Source of the DNA: Cervus elaphus
Taxonomy: Eukaryota; Chordata; Mammalia; Artiodactyla; Cervidae
NCBI RefSeq assembly: GCF_910594005.1
Contig: NC_057816.1
Span: 25,437,797-25,501,796 of the forward strand
Direction of reading: 5' to 3'
DNA length: 64,000 nt
Below are positions 24,307 through 33,990 of this stretch, one piece after another. Position numbers and translations under genes: made by a program. Within the stretch, counting starts at the first letter, position 1. Each line of letters begins with the position of its first letter. The notes beneath the pieces were generated by a model. It was not told the origin of the DNA. It searched no databases and was given only the letters and a program-made list of their open reading frames with translations.

Positions 24307-24472
24307 ACAAACTAGGGGACTTCCCTGGTGGTCCAGTGGCTAAGACTTCATGTTGCTAATATAGGGGGCCTGGGTTCGATCCCTGGTCAGGGAACTGGAT
24401 CCTACATGCCACAACTAAGAGTTCTGCTGTAACTAAGACCTGATATAGCAAAAAATAAAACACAAACTAGGG
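24307..24472 (+). mobile_element. CHR-type tRNA-derived SINE with target duplication
   Basis: Head GACTTCCCTGGTGGTCCAG, B-box GGTTCGATCCCTGGTCAGG, tail AAAAAATAAAAC. The 11-base direct repeat ACAAACTAGGG flanks it at 24307-24317 and 24462-24472, the mark of LINE-driven insertion. Confidence 0.93.
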
Positions 24473-25338
24473 CAGAATTTACCAACATCTACTACATATA
24501 ATAAGTCATGAAATTTTTTAAATTTTGCATACGGACATTTAAGATGTTTATTGGGCATGATGTAATGTATTATTCTTATTATGTTTAGTAGTCTGAAACT
24601 TAAGACCATTATCCTTAGAATTACCTTTAGCTAAACAAAGACCTGATTATGTTCCCAGATCTGACCAATTCCCAGCGAAATGTCATGCTAAACAAATACA
24701 TATAAATAAATAAATCTCTAAAAGTAGCCATTTCAGATTAGTTTTGAACCTAGTCCTTTTGGGAGCCTTCTGATTTAATTTCTCTTTGATTGATTGCATT
24801 TATCAAAAGAATAGATTGAATATAAAATAAATATTTTTAAAATACTTATTATATATTTTACACATAAAATAAGTATTGCTGATTTAATGGAACAGTGTTA
24901 CCCCAACTTTAGTCTTTCACAAACTTTCTGTGTGGGTTTTGCCAAATCAGTAAACCACTTGTGTTTTTGTTTCATATATTTCCTTAAATCAACTCAAATT
25001 AAATCTACTTCTGAACCGTCCCATGAAACTGTTGATTTACATGTGAACTGCTTGTCTTTTATGATATGCAGCAGAAAAATAGGTAACTTTTAAAATATAA
25101 AGATGTTTATCCATGTGACATCAAAAGTGTTCATCTCGCCTCCTTCCGTGGACCACATATCATTGTTGGGAGAATACTGGTGGTCAGGGCATTTCTTTTG
25201 TGCTTTCCTCCTTTCTCTCTCTAGAGTTATTACAGAGAGAAGTGTTCTTAATTTTAAAGGACTTACCCACCCCCGTTCGCTTGTCTTCATGGAATACCAG
25301 ACTTTAATTCACTAGCAGCTCATCCAAGGTTGAGTATT

Positions 25339-25450
25339 CCTTGGTCCTTTCCTGGCGGTCCAATGGTCCAGCACACAGGGGCATGGGTTTGATACCTGGT
25401 CAGGAAACTAAGATCCGGCATGCCACATGGCCAAAATAAGTAAATAAAAG
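25339..25450 (+). mobile_element. CHR-type SINE, short copy
   Basis: TCCTTTCCTGGCGGTCCAATGG head, GGGTTTGATACCTGGTCAGG box and an AAAATAAGTAAATAAAAG tail, with several changes from the consensus. Confidence 0.82.
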
Positions 25451-25974
25451 TTTGAGTGTACCTTGAGCCAGCACATTTTCTGCATTTACTGGTAAGGGAA
25501 ATGACTGAAGTTAAAGAAACACCTGTGTGTCATAGCACACGGTAACCATAGAACTCAGCAAGTGAACTTAGCTACATTCTTGGGGTCCAGCCTCTTCAGG
25601 CCTCCGGGAGACTCACTGAGGTTTGAATGGAAGCAGGGTTGAAAGGACTCCAGAGAAAAGCCTACCCTGTTACAAATGGGGAGACAGAGGGGCAGAGTGG
25701 TATACCTCAGATGGTACTTTCAGCTGGTATCACACTGGCCACATTGCGTGCCTCCCCAGACTTCTGCTGCATTTATCACACACCCTCAGAAGCCTGGTAA
25801 GGCAGGTCTCCTGCTAGGAATCACAGAAGCCTGATGTTAGAAATGGCTGCTTTCGACCTCAGCCAAGGTCTGAGATCACTGGTGTGACACCCCAGGAATG
25901 ACAGAAATGTGTCCAGTTCACATACACAAGACCACTCGTGACCTGGAGCCCCTTCACTGCTTAGGGGAAGAGAT
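25451..25974. other. Intronic stretch with no recognised element
   Basis: About 520 bases without recognisable coding or repeat content. Confidence 0.55.
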
Positions 25975-26062
25975 GGTGATGGACAGGGCCGTCTGGCATA
26001 CCGCTGTCCGTGGCGTCACAGAGAGTCGGACACGACTGAGCGGCTGAACGGCAACAGCAGCT
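25975..26062 (+). mobile_element. BovB/Bov-A 3' fragment
   Basis: GGTGATGGACAGGGCCGTCTGG, CACAGAGAGTCGGACACGAC and TGAGCGGCTGAAC are the 3' terminus of BovB or Bov-A in the sense orientation. Confidence 0.8.
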
Positions 26063-27394
26063 GGCTATGACATAATTCTAAAGTACTGAGGGTCTGATGG
26101 TGCTCTGATGCCCAGTAGCCCTGCTCAGGGAGCTTCTGTTCTAGAAAGCAAATTCAGAATCATACCCACGGACTACCTCTTAGAGCTATAATGAGTAGCC
26201 TTGAAATGTCCCCATGATCCTATAACAAGGGGAACCCAGGCAAAACGCCAGGTGCAAATTCTGAAGCTCTGAGTCCTAATCTTGAGTTTGGACTGAAAGG
26301 TTTTAATAAAACCCTAATGACTGATCACACATTTTGAGTCTCTCTTGCCTTAAATGTGACTTGCAAATGTCACAACTACCAACCAACAATTCAGAAACCA
26401 TTTAGTGTTTTCTATGCTCTGGCAGGCTTAGGGAAACAAGGATAAATGGGGGCGGGGGGTGGTCTCTGCTCTGGAGGGATTCACACACCAGTGGAACAAG
26501 CCAACCCATAGCACCTCCTCCATGAAGCTCTCCCAGACTCTCTGGGGAGAATCAGGAGATCCCAATCCTTGGGTCTCCTGGGAGCATGCACTGCCGTCTA
26601 CAGCCTTGACATTGCTTCTGTGCTGTGTTTTGAGGTCTGCTGGCTCTTTGAACAGTGAGTTCCTAAAGGGCAGGGGCTATATTCCCAGTGCCTGGTGTAA
26701 GTAGGTGGCCCTCCAAATGCTTTTATAAAAGGGGAAGTTTGGACAGTGTCCTGGGGAAGCAGAGTAGGTAAAAATACCAGGTGATGAGATGCAAACTGGG
26801 TAGTTCATTCAGCCCGAGTGTCTCAGGGAGCTTGACAAAGGATGAAGGCATTTGAGCTGGGGTTTGAAAGACAGGAGTTTCTGGGAGCCATCTGGGGACA
26901 GCCTGGGAAGTGATTATGTATCCATCACGCATACAGCGTGTGAGCCCCTTCTTGCACCTGACAACTTTCCTGAAGGAAACACACATCTTTGATTGGCCTA
27001 CATATTTCTCTTAGACAAGTCAGGTGTCTGGCTAACTCTGGATCAGTCCCTAACTGGTTAGTAACAACTGATTTCTAGCTGTCCATGTTAAGATTTAAAA
27101 TTACACAGAAATGCTAGGCAGGGGCATTTCTTGTCCAAATTATTTCAGGCGAGCTTTATAAGAGTTCCAGGGAATGTGTGGGAGCAGAGAAGTCACACTG
27201 ATGCATGTGCTTCTGCTCAGTACGGAGTAGTTCTGAAACTTCTTTAGAAAAGAAGAGCAAACCTCTGATCCGGATTTTGCTATAGCTCCTATAAGGACAT
27301 TGTTGCAATCTGCCCCGCCCCACTCAAAGCCCCTTTTCTTTAGGACTTCTTTTCTACCAAGAGATAAAATGTATGCATTAATTATATTATTATC

Positions 27395-27505
27395 TGTTCC
27401 TCCCTGCTAGAGTGTAACCTCCATGAAGGCAGGGATCTTGGTGGTGTCATTGATGTATCCCAGTGCCTGGAACAATGTGTGGCATATAGTAGGCACTCAT
27501 AAAAT
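27395..27505 (+). repeat. L2/MIR-type 3' relic
   Basis: CTAGAGTGTAACCTCCATGA, AGGCAGGGATCTTGG, CCCAGTGCCTGGAACAATG and TAGTAGGCACTCA form the typical 3' end shared by L2 and MIR. Confidence 0.75.
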
Positions 27506-27509
27506 TGGT

Positions 27510-27845
27510 TTTTAATTTTTAAAAAATAATTATTTTTGGCTGCTCTGGGTCTTCATTGTGACACATGGGCTCTTCATTGCTGTCCTCAGGCTCTCTGGTT
27601 GTGGCAAATGGGGGATACTCTCTAGTTGCGGTGTGAGGGCGTCTCATTGCAGTGTCTTCTCATGTTGCGGAGCAGGAGGCCTGGGGCCTGGGGGCTTCAG
27701 AAGTGCGGCAGGAGGGCTCTCTAGCTGTGGCTCGAGTTCAGTTGCCCCACCGCATGTGGAATCTTAGTTCCCAGACCACGGAGGGAACCCGTGTCCCCTG
27801 CATTGGCAGAGGGATTCTTAACTACTGGGCCACCAGGGATGACCC
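27510..27845 (-). mobile_element. CHR-type tRNA-derived SINE, long form (reverse)
   Basis: The + strand has TTTTTGGCTGCTCTGGGTCT at the tail side and GGATTCTTAACTACTGGGCC plus ACCAGGGATGACC at the head side, with CTAGTTGCGGTGTGAGGGCG between. It is a nearly complete copy of about 330 bases. Confidence 0.88.
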
Positions 27846-27849
27846 ATCT

Positions 27850-27917
27850 TTGAATGTTGATATGAATGAATATACTGAATGTATGAATACATATACTGAA
27901 TGTACGAATGCATGAAT
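27850..27917. repeat. Short imperfect tandem repeat (GAATGAATA-type)
   Basis: Units built on ATACTGAATGTATGAATAC recur two to three times with small changes, directly beside the SINE head. Confidence 0.75.
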
Positions 27918-28280
27918 ACTTCTGCCCCAGATTTGAGGACAGCGGTCCTGAGAGAGTGGAACTCGCGATTGGAGGGTCACTGCTGCCCTCCAGGGAGCTG
28001 GCCTCCATGGCATAGGCTGCCTCCTCCCAGTGGTTGGGCTGATTTGTCCCCCACCATGGACATCATGAGTATACTCAAGCAGTAGAAGAGGTAGATGCCC
28101 TGAAGTCCTCTGGTCATCTAAGTGGCTGTCGTTTAAATGTGTTCTTTATCACAGGAGTTAGCTGGGATGCAGTCCCAAAGACCACCGTGTCGGGAGACCT
28201 GAGTCCAAATCCCACACTGGACTGTCTCCAGTGGTGTGATGGAGGGTCAGTCATTAGCTCTCTCCAAGCCTCAGCCTCCC

Positions 28281-28790
28281 CACTTGTCGGACAGGGGCAG
28301 TGAGACTCTCTTCTTAGCGTGCCTAGCAGGATACCTCCTGACGCCCAGGAGGCCCTCCACGAGCAGCGTGTCCCGCCCGAGGAGACCCTCCAAGGGGCGG
28401 GCAGTGTGGGTGGGTTCCGTGAGCCCATTTCCCAGCCAGTCCCCAGCTCTCCCCAGGAAAAGATCCAGCAGCGCGCCGTGCATTTTGTAAGGGAGGATCA
28501 TACAGCAGCCCCCGCTCCTAAACCCGAATCCCCGGGAAGTCAGGAAGATGTATGTGTTTTAAAACATTGGGAGGTCTGCGTTGGATCACCCCGGAGCTGT
28601 GGCTTCCCCCCGCACCCCCCCACCCCCCACCCCCCCGGAGCAGCTGAGAGGGAAGAGCCCAGTTCGTCTGCCGGGAGTGCTCCCGGCTCGTGTCCCACAA
28701 GGGGCTGCCTTCGCTCGGTTTGGCGGCCGTTGACTTTTAAATCATAAAAAGCCGCTCTTATATACAGTTTACTCTGCTGCTCAAAGGCAG
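28281..28790 (+). promoter_or_regulatory. Candidate internal NAV2 promoter
   Basis: The sequence from about 28281 to 28740 is CpG-richer than the surrounding intron (about a dozen CpGs in the first 200 bases by hand count) and free of SINEs. It includes a long C run (28603-28640). A TATA-like string CTTATATACAG lies at about 28757-28767, just before a possible first exon that ends in a consensus donor at 29018. Together these resemble a transcript start inside the gene. NAV2 transcripts with alternative 5' ends are known in other mammals, but whether one maps here is inference. A conserved enhancer or chance composition could also explain the block. Confidence 0.4.
28603..28640. repeat. C-rich tract (quadruplex-prone on the reverse strand)
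   Basis: Five or more runs of five to seven C separated by one or two bases, between 28603 and 28640. It lies in the candidate internal promoter block. Confidence 0.85.
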
Positions 28791-29017
28791 TGGAACGTAG
28801 GTATTTAAAAAGGGAAAAAAAAAAAAAAAAAAAAAGGCAGAAGAAGCAGCCGTTAATCCCGCCAGGCTTCTGGCCACTGGAGCAGTTGCGGATGACAAAA
28901 GTTAATTAGAAACATGAGCAGTTTAACCGAAAACACTTGTGACAATCGGAAGGACAGCCTCTCGGGTTGGAGAAGTTTTCCTAGGGAATCGTTGCGGGAG
29001 AAAGGGACTGCAGCCGG
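28790..29017 (+). other. Candidate alternative first exon of NAV2
   Basis: The donor GTAAGT at 29018-29023 is preceded by CAGCCGG and is close to the ideal consensus. The start is unknown; about 28790 is assumed from the TATA-like box near 28760. A 22-base poly-A run sits at 28809-28834. An ATG at 28914 opens a frame of 34 full codons to the donor, leaving two extra bases. That phase does not fit the acceptor at 30147 (one base needed) but does fit the acceptor at 36277. Spliced to 30147, the exon would act as 5' leader, and translation could start at the in-frame ATG at 30182, giving NAV2 without its calponin-homology domain. No transcript evidence is available from sequence alone. Confidence 0.35.
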
Positions 29018-29654
29018 GTAAGTCATGTCCCTGTGACTTTGCGGTGGGGGGGGACAGGCTCTTTGGGGGCCGAGGTGCTGCACCCCGTCTGCGCTGGGCG
29101 GGCGTGGTCGTGGGTGGGCGCGGGGATGGGCTCACAGTCGTGTCCCGGCCCCCTTCCCTCTGACAGCTGCCCCGACGTGGAGGATGGCGCTGTGTGGCTC
29201 TGCCTGCCGCCTGAGCAAGGGAGCTCTGGCGTTCGGGTCATCAATCTGGGCTGCCTCAGTGCCTAGCAGAGGGCCAGTTTGGAACCCGCCCGTCTCAGAA
29301 TAATTCCAGTTCTAATTTGGAAATATTTTGAGGCTTTTCTGAGAAAAGGGGCTGGCTGGGGAACTACACCCTGTGTGCCAAGGGGGAAGCCTTGACTTTC
29401 AGATAACCTGCGTGTTTTCCTGCTGACGGTGAAGCCTCCTGCTCAGTTCATACTCTTAAGCTCGAAAGCCTTTTTTAAAACTCCAGCCTGCATCACGTTC
29501 GTAAAAGTGCCAACATAGGGAAAACATATATGCTTTGATGGGATTTAGCAATTTCTGTGGGTAATTACGTTTGTCAAGATTATCCTTGGTTTCTCTTTTT
29601 TCTGGATTATTTTTTTTTTTTTTTTTTGGAATCTGTTCTGTGTTCATGTCTCTG

Positions 29655-29747
29655 GTACATTGTTTACTTAAAGTTGGATAATCCTCGATTGTTTGTCTCT
29701 GCTACATTGTTTTCTTAAAGTTGGATAATCCTCCGTTGTTTCCCTTT
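29655..29747. repeat. Two-copy tandem repeat, period 47
   Basis: The unit containing TACATTGTTT, CTTAAAGTTGGATAATCCTC and GTTGTTT occurs at 29655-29701 and again at 29702-29747 with few differences. No known repeat family is recognised. Confidence 0.85.
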
Positions 29748-29933
29748 AGTTGGAAAACCAGATTATGGGTTGAATCATTCAAGACCGGAGATATTTCTTG
29801 TATCATTCCGGGACAATCACAGCTGGTGGTGTGGATTTTTGTTTGTTTTCCGGTGAAGTGTGTGCCTAATTGTGCCACGTGCGTGTGGATGTTAAGGTCG
29901 GTGTGCATTCACATAGCATATGCCAAAATGTGC

Positions 29934-29959
29934 GGGGGTGGGGTGGGGGTGTGGGGGAG
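29934..29959 (+). repeat. G-run cluster (quadruplex-prone)
   Basis: Four runs of at least four G with one- to three-base loops (GGGGGTGGGGTGGGGGTGTG and GGGG), 190 bases before the NAV2 exon on the transcribed-gene sense strand. Confidence 0.85.
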
Positions 29960-30146
29960 GATGTGAACAGCGCCTGATGGAGAGTAGGAGAAAGCCAAGG
30001 TGGAATTTAAATTGAGACACAGGTAGTGGAGCTGCGTGGCATCCGCGTTGGAGCGATTGGCCGTGGAGCCCTGGCCGATGCCCCCTCGTGACGAGTGCTG
30101 GTCCATGCATGAAACTCAGGTCTCCCTCTCTTTCCCATCTCCGCAG

Positions 30147-31248
30147 AGCCTTTGGCGAGCCCGGCATCCTCCCACCCCGCAATGAGCGAAGATGCACCCG
30201 CTGCTTTGGAGGGAGGCGGCGGCTGTGGCCCTGCTAGCTGCGTTGCCTCCTCGGCCATCCCCCAGCCCGGCTCGGCCTCCAAGCCCTGGCGCAGCAAGTC
30301 GGTCAGCGTGAAGCACAGCGCCGCGGCCGCCGCGCTCTCCGCCAAGCCGCCCACGCCCGAGCCCCCCCGGCCCGCCCCCGAAGCCCTGAAGCCGGCCCCC
30401 AACAATCAGAGGTCCATGCTGGAGAAACTAAAACTTTTCAACAGCAAGGGGGCTTCCAAGGCGGGCGAGGGCCCGGGGTCGCGGGACACGAGCTGCGAGC
30501 GGCTGGAGATCCTGCCCAGCTTCGAGGAGAGCGAAGAGATGGAGGCGGGCGGCCGCCCGCTGTCCGTGGCCGGCCCCCCGTCCAACAGCCCCAAGATCGC
30601 CCTCAAGGGCATCGCCCAGAGGACTTTCAGCCGGGCGCTGACCAACAAGAAGAGCTCCCCGAAAGGCAGCGAGAAGGAAAAGGAGAAACAACAGCGCGAG
30701 AAGGAGAAGGAAAAAAGCAAGGACCTCACCAAGAGAGCCTCGGTGACGGAGAGGCCGGACCTCAAAGAGGGCCCGAGAGAAGACCCCAGCGGGGCCGCCG
30801 TGACCGAGATGCCCAAAAAGTCCTCCAAGATCGCCAGCTTCATCCCCAAAGGGGGGAAGCTCAACAGTGCCAAGAAGGAGGCCCCGGCCCCTTCCCACAG
30901 CGGGATACCAAAACCAGGGATGAAGAGCGTGCCCGGGAAATCCCCAAGTGCCCCCACGCCTTCCAAGGACGGGGAGCGGGCCCGGGGTGGGAAGCCGAGC
31001 TCGGGGCTCCCCCAGCAGAAGCCCCCGCTGGACGGCAAGCACTCCAGCTCCTCCTCCAGCCTGGCGTCCTCGGAAGGCAAAGGCCCCGGAGGGACCGGCC
31101 TGAACCACAGCATCAGCAGCCAGACTGTCGGTGCGTCCGTGGGGACCACCCAGACCACGGGAAGCAATACTGTCAGTGTCCAGCTACCTCAGCCCCAGCA
31201 GCAATACAGCCACCCCAACACGGCCACCGTGGCGCCTTTCCTGTACAG
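30147..31248 (+). CDS. NAV2: NAV2 large internal coding exon (central disordered region, SxIP motifs)
   Basis: The exon follows a pyrimidine-rich acceptor ending CCGCAG at 30141-30146 and stops before the donor GTAGGA at 31249. It enters with one codon base supplied by the previous exon (expected G|AG, Glu) and leaves after two bases (AG|), so it codes about 367 residues. Reading continues into a stop only three bases after the donor, which supports the border. In order: a Ser/Ala/Pro-rich start; a conserved short helix-like segment SMLEKLKLFNSKG near 30414-30452; a Lys/Glu-rich charged stretch near 30670-30740; two SxIP-type EB-binding motifs, SFIP at 30836-30847 and SGIP at 30899-30910, both in basic Ser/Pro surroundings; and a Ser-rich and Gln-rich end. 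An in-frame ATG at 30182 has G at -3 and could serve a shorter transcript. The exon is much richer in GC than its flanks. The family assignment is firm; the motif roles are inferred. Confidence 0.96.
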
Positions 31249-31744
31249 GTAGGAGCGGCCGCCCGCCTCCCCGGTCCTGCCCGGCGCTGGGCAAGGGGCC
31301 TTGGGGGGCAGGGCTTGGGACTGCCCTCCGGGAGCATTAAGGCAGACAGCTCAGGGGCCATGTGATCAGCTCCTAATAGGGATGTTGGCGGTGTGCTTGA
31401 GGGACAGTTAATTCAGCGCTGCTGGAGCGTGGGGGTAGGTCAGAAAGGTAAAGAGTGGAAGGGCAATATGAGTGATCCTAAGATGCAGAGGCATGGCCCT
31501 GGCACATGGGGACCCAGGGGCTTGGCAGAAGCAGCCTCAACAGTAGCTAGGAAGGTGGTTTGGTTTCACTCGACAGGCTCCAAGGTCAGTCCTAAAGCAT
31601 CCTGAGTGTACTTTAAACAATGAAACACAAAACCACCTTGCTGAGCAACTGAGACTTCTCATAGAGAAGCTTATCTTGAACTTCCAGATCCTCATGGTTT
31701 GTTACCCCATTGCACATATTTTTTTTCTTTTCTTCTAAAACATT

Positions 31745-31868
31745 TTCTTTTCTTTTTATTTTTTGGCCACACTGTGTGGATTTGCAGGTTCCCCCACCGG
31801 GGATTAAATCCAGGCCACAGCAGTGAAAGCTCGGAATTCTAACCACTAGGCAACCAGGGGACTCAAAT
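31745..31868 (-). mobile_element. CHR-type SINE fragment (reverse)
   Basis: TTTTTTGGCCACACTGTG on the tail side and TAACCACTAGGCAACCAGGG on the head side are the complement of a diverged tRNA-derived SINE. Confidence 0.75.
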
Positions 31869-33835
31869 ATTTTTTCAGTCCCTGCTATGTGCTGGGATTT
31901 TTCAGAGGGGAGAACAGGATGAGGGAGAAGGGTAGCAATAAGGAAGGAATAGTTCTAGAAAACCCGAAGAACCTGGGTTGTATTTGGAGTGACAAGCCTG
32001 AGTGTTTCCACTATCAGTCCCTCTGCCTGTCGCTGATGGCACATCCTGGGGACCACAGGGAGCCAGCTGCTGTTGTTCTGGGTGGTTGTGGCCTGTGAGA
32101 GCCTCTGGTTACACCCCACAGCTGTACAGGATGGGGGTCATGGGCTCTGTATGATGCTTGGTTCTTGCGATGAGTCCTGTCTGGGCAGGTGGAAGCCACC
32201 CAGCCCTGCTCTTGGGGGGTCCCAGAGCCCTGCTCACAGTGCTCAGCTCGATCCTGTGCTTGAGACCTGCCGGGCAACGGGCCACTCTGCACAGCTGAGG
32301 GGACCAATGGTTCAGTGTCACAGTCCAGCCACCTACTCTACAGCCTCTACCCTAAGTACATACATGTACACACAGAAGCATGCATCCACGGGTGTGAGTG
32401 CACACAGACAGTCACACGTAAGTAAGGACACAAGACCACATTCATACATGCAATGTGAATGCACCTATGCATGTATTCACACACATGTTTACATACGTGG
32501 TCATATGCACAGGCTCGTGCCCATACTTTCCGCTTCCTCAGTCTACATGGTTCCCCAGGGAATTAGATGTTTCCTCTCTGTCTGCCGGAGGTGAGTTCTA
32601 GTTCTGTTACCATTCCTGCCAAGAGCTGATAGGAAGACTGGTTCAAGCGATTGATTTCAGAGTCAAGCCCATAGCATCCAGCCGGTGAGGGAAAGTCAGG
32701 CTTCTGAGGAGAAGCTCTTTCCTTTTCCTTGTTCACTCTCCCCTTCAGGGAGGGTCACACCAGACCTTTTTAAATGGGAGACGGTCATCTTTGCATTAAA
32801 TTAAGTCAGCTCAGCTAACAGTCCTGAGAAGGGTGCCAAGGCTTAGATAATGATTCAGCACTGATCTCCATGTTCAACTTTTAATACAACTGCTTTCTGA
32901 ACCGTGGAGACAACTGAATTGCTTGCTGTGAAATTTTTATCATTGTGGTCACATGGATAGTCTTGAGGTCAGGCATATTCAGGCTACTGTTTCCAGATTC
33001 TTGATTTGCATTTTTATTAAATATGTGACAATCTGATCATGGTCAATTCCACTCTCTCCTTTTTTTTTTCCGGGCTGTAATCACTTGAAAGATTCTAAAA
33101 CTTTTAACCTCTGTTTTTGTTTTTTTTTTAAATTTTTCTATGAGAGGAAAAACTCTTAATGGTAAAGAGCTAAAGTCCAACAGATGGGAGGGAGAAAGCA
33201 TCCCGTGTGTTGAACTGCGCTCTAGTGTTTGTGTTCACCCCGTGTGATGTCCTTGTTGCTCTTCTGAGGTGCCTTTCCTCTGGGTGAGCCCGGGAGGAGG
33301 CCAGAGAGAAGAGCCCTGGGATAGGAATCAGGTTGCCTGACTCGGTCTTTTATTCGCTCATGCATCCCTGTGTGGCCTTGGGACCTGGCTGCAGACACCG
33401 CTGCTGAGTGTCCACCACGTGTGTGCAGAAACCCAGATCATTGGGTTCTCACAACTCCATAAGCTGGCTCCCTTTTTTATCCCCATTCTTCCGATGAGCA
33501 AGCTGAGGCCTAGAATAATTAAATAACTTGCTCTACATCAAAGAGCTGGTGGTCAGAAGAGCGCGTGTTTATAGCCAGGTCTCTCTACCTCGAGGGCCCA
33601 AGTGCTTAGCCATGAAATAGTCTTGACTCTAAATCACTGCCTTTTGCTGAGCCTCGTCTGTAAGTTGAGGAGACAGGGCTAGACCAGAGGATTTTAGAAA
33701 GTGGTTTAGACTCCGTTTATGCTCTAGGTTCTCTCTTTCAAGTTTATGGCTCACTGTTACTTAACAGTGCTCCGCCTGGAACCTCTCATGTTAGTGATGT
33801 TACCAAGAGAAAAAGGAAAATAAATCATTTTTTTT
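31869..33835. other. Intronic stretch, mostly unclassified
   Basis: About 2 kb. A degenerate CA/ACAT-rich low-complexity zone occupies about 32340-32515, and MIR-like text (CCTAGAATAATTAAATAACT, TGGTGGTCAGAAG) lies near 33430-33600. No exon is seen. Confidence 0.6.
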
Positions 33836-33990
33836 TTTTTTAAATATATTTATTTATTTTATTTATTTATTTGGCTGTTCCCGGCCTTAGCTGCAGCATG
33901 TGGGATCAAGTTCCCTGACCAGGGATTGAACCCTGGACCCCTGCATTGGGAGCACAGAGTCTTAGCCACTGGACCACCAGGGAAGTCCCA
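33836..33990 (-). mobile_element. CHR-type tRNA-derived SINE (reverse)
   Basis: The + strand starts with poly-T and TTTATTTATTTTATTTATTT, and ends CCACTGGACCACCAGGGAAG. GACCAGGGATTGAACCCTGG is the complement of the B-box region. Confidence 0.92.

Larger units (their letters stand above)
1..30146 (+). other. NAV2 intron upstream of the large exon (5' end outside the window)
   Basis: No earlier NAV2 exon (calponin-homology domain or the Gln/Pro-rich segment after it) is recognisable here, so the whole stretch reads as one intron or part of one. It is dominated by interspersed repeats listed separately. Between them are stretches where I see no gene and no repeat I can name: 1-394, 600-960, 1170-2100, 3025-3590, 4110-4930, 8095-9030, 10690-11505, 11765-12580, 12870-13980, 14120-15100, 18025-19045, 23160-24305, 24475-25335 and 26065-27390. 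Several long poly-T or poly-A runs occur (14465-14482, 24089-24109, 28809-28834, 29610-29627). Confidence 0.85.

Noticed and set aside
28319..28747. Forward 142-codon open frame
   Set aside because: It lies in the CpG- and C-rich block, has no family resemblance, and its frame ends before the candidate first exon.
30406..31167. Long reverse open frames (253 and 226 codons) opposite the NAV2 exon
   Set aside because: They are shadows of the GC-rich NAV2 exon on the other strand. Their Leu/Gly/Ser-rich text resembles no protein and no splice signals support them.
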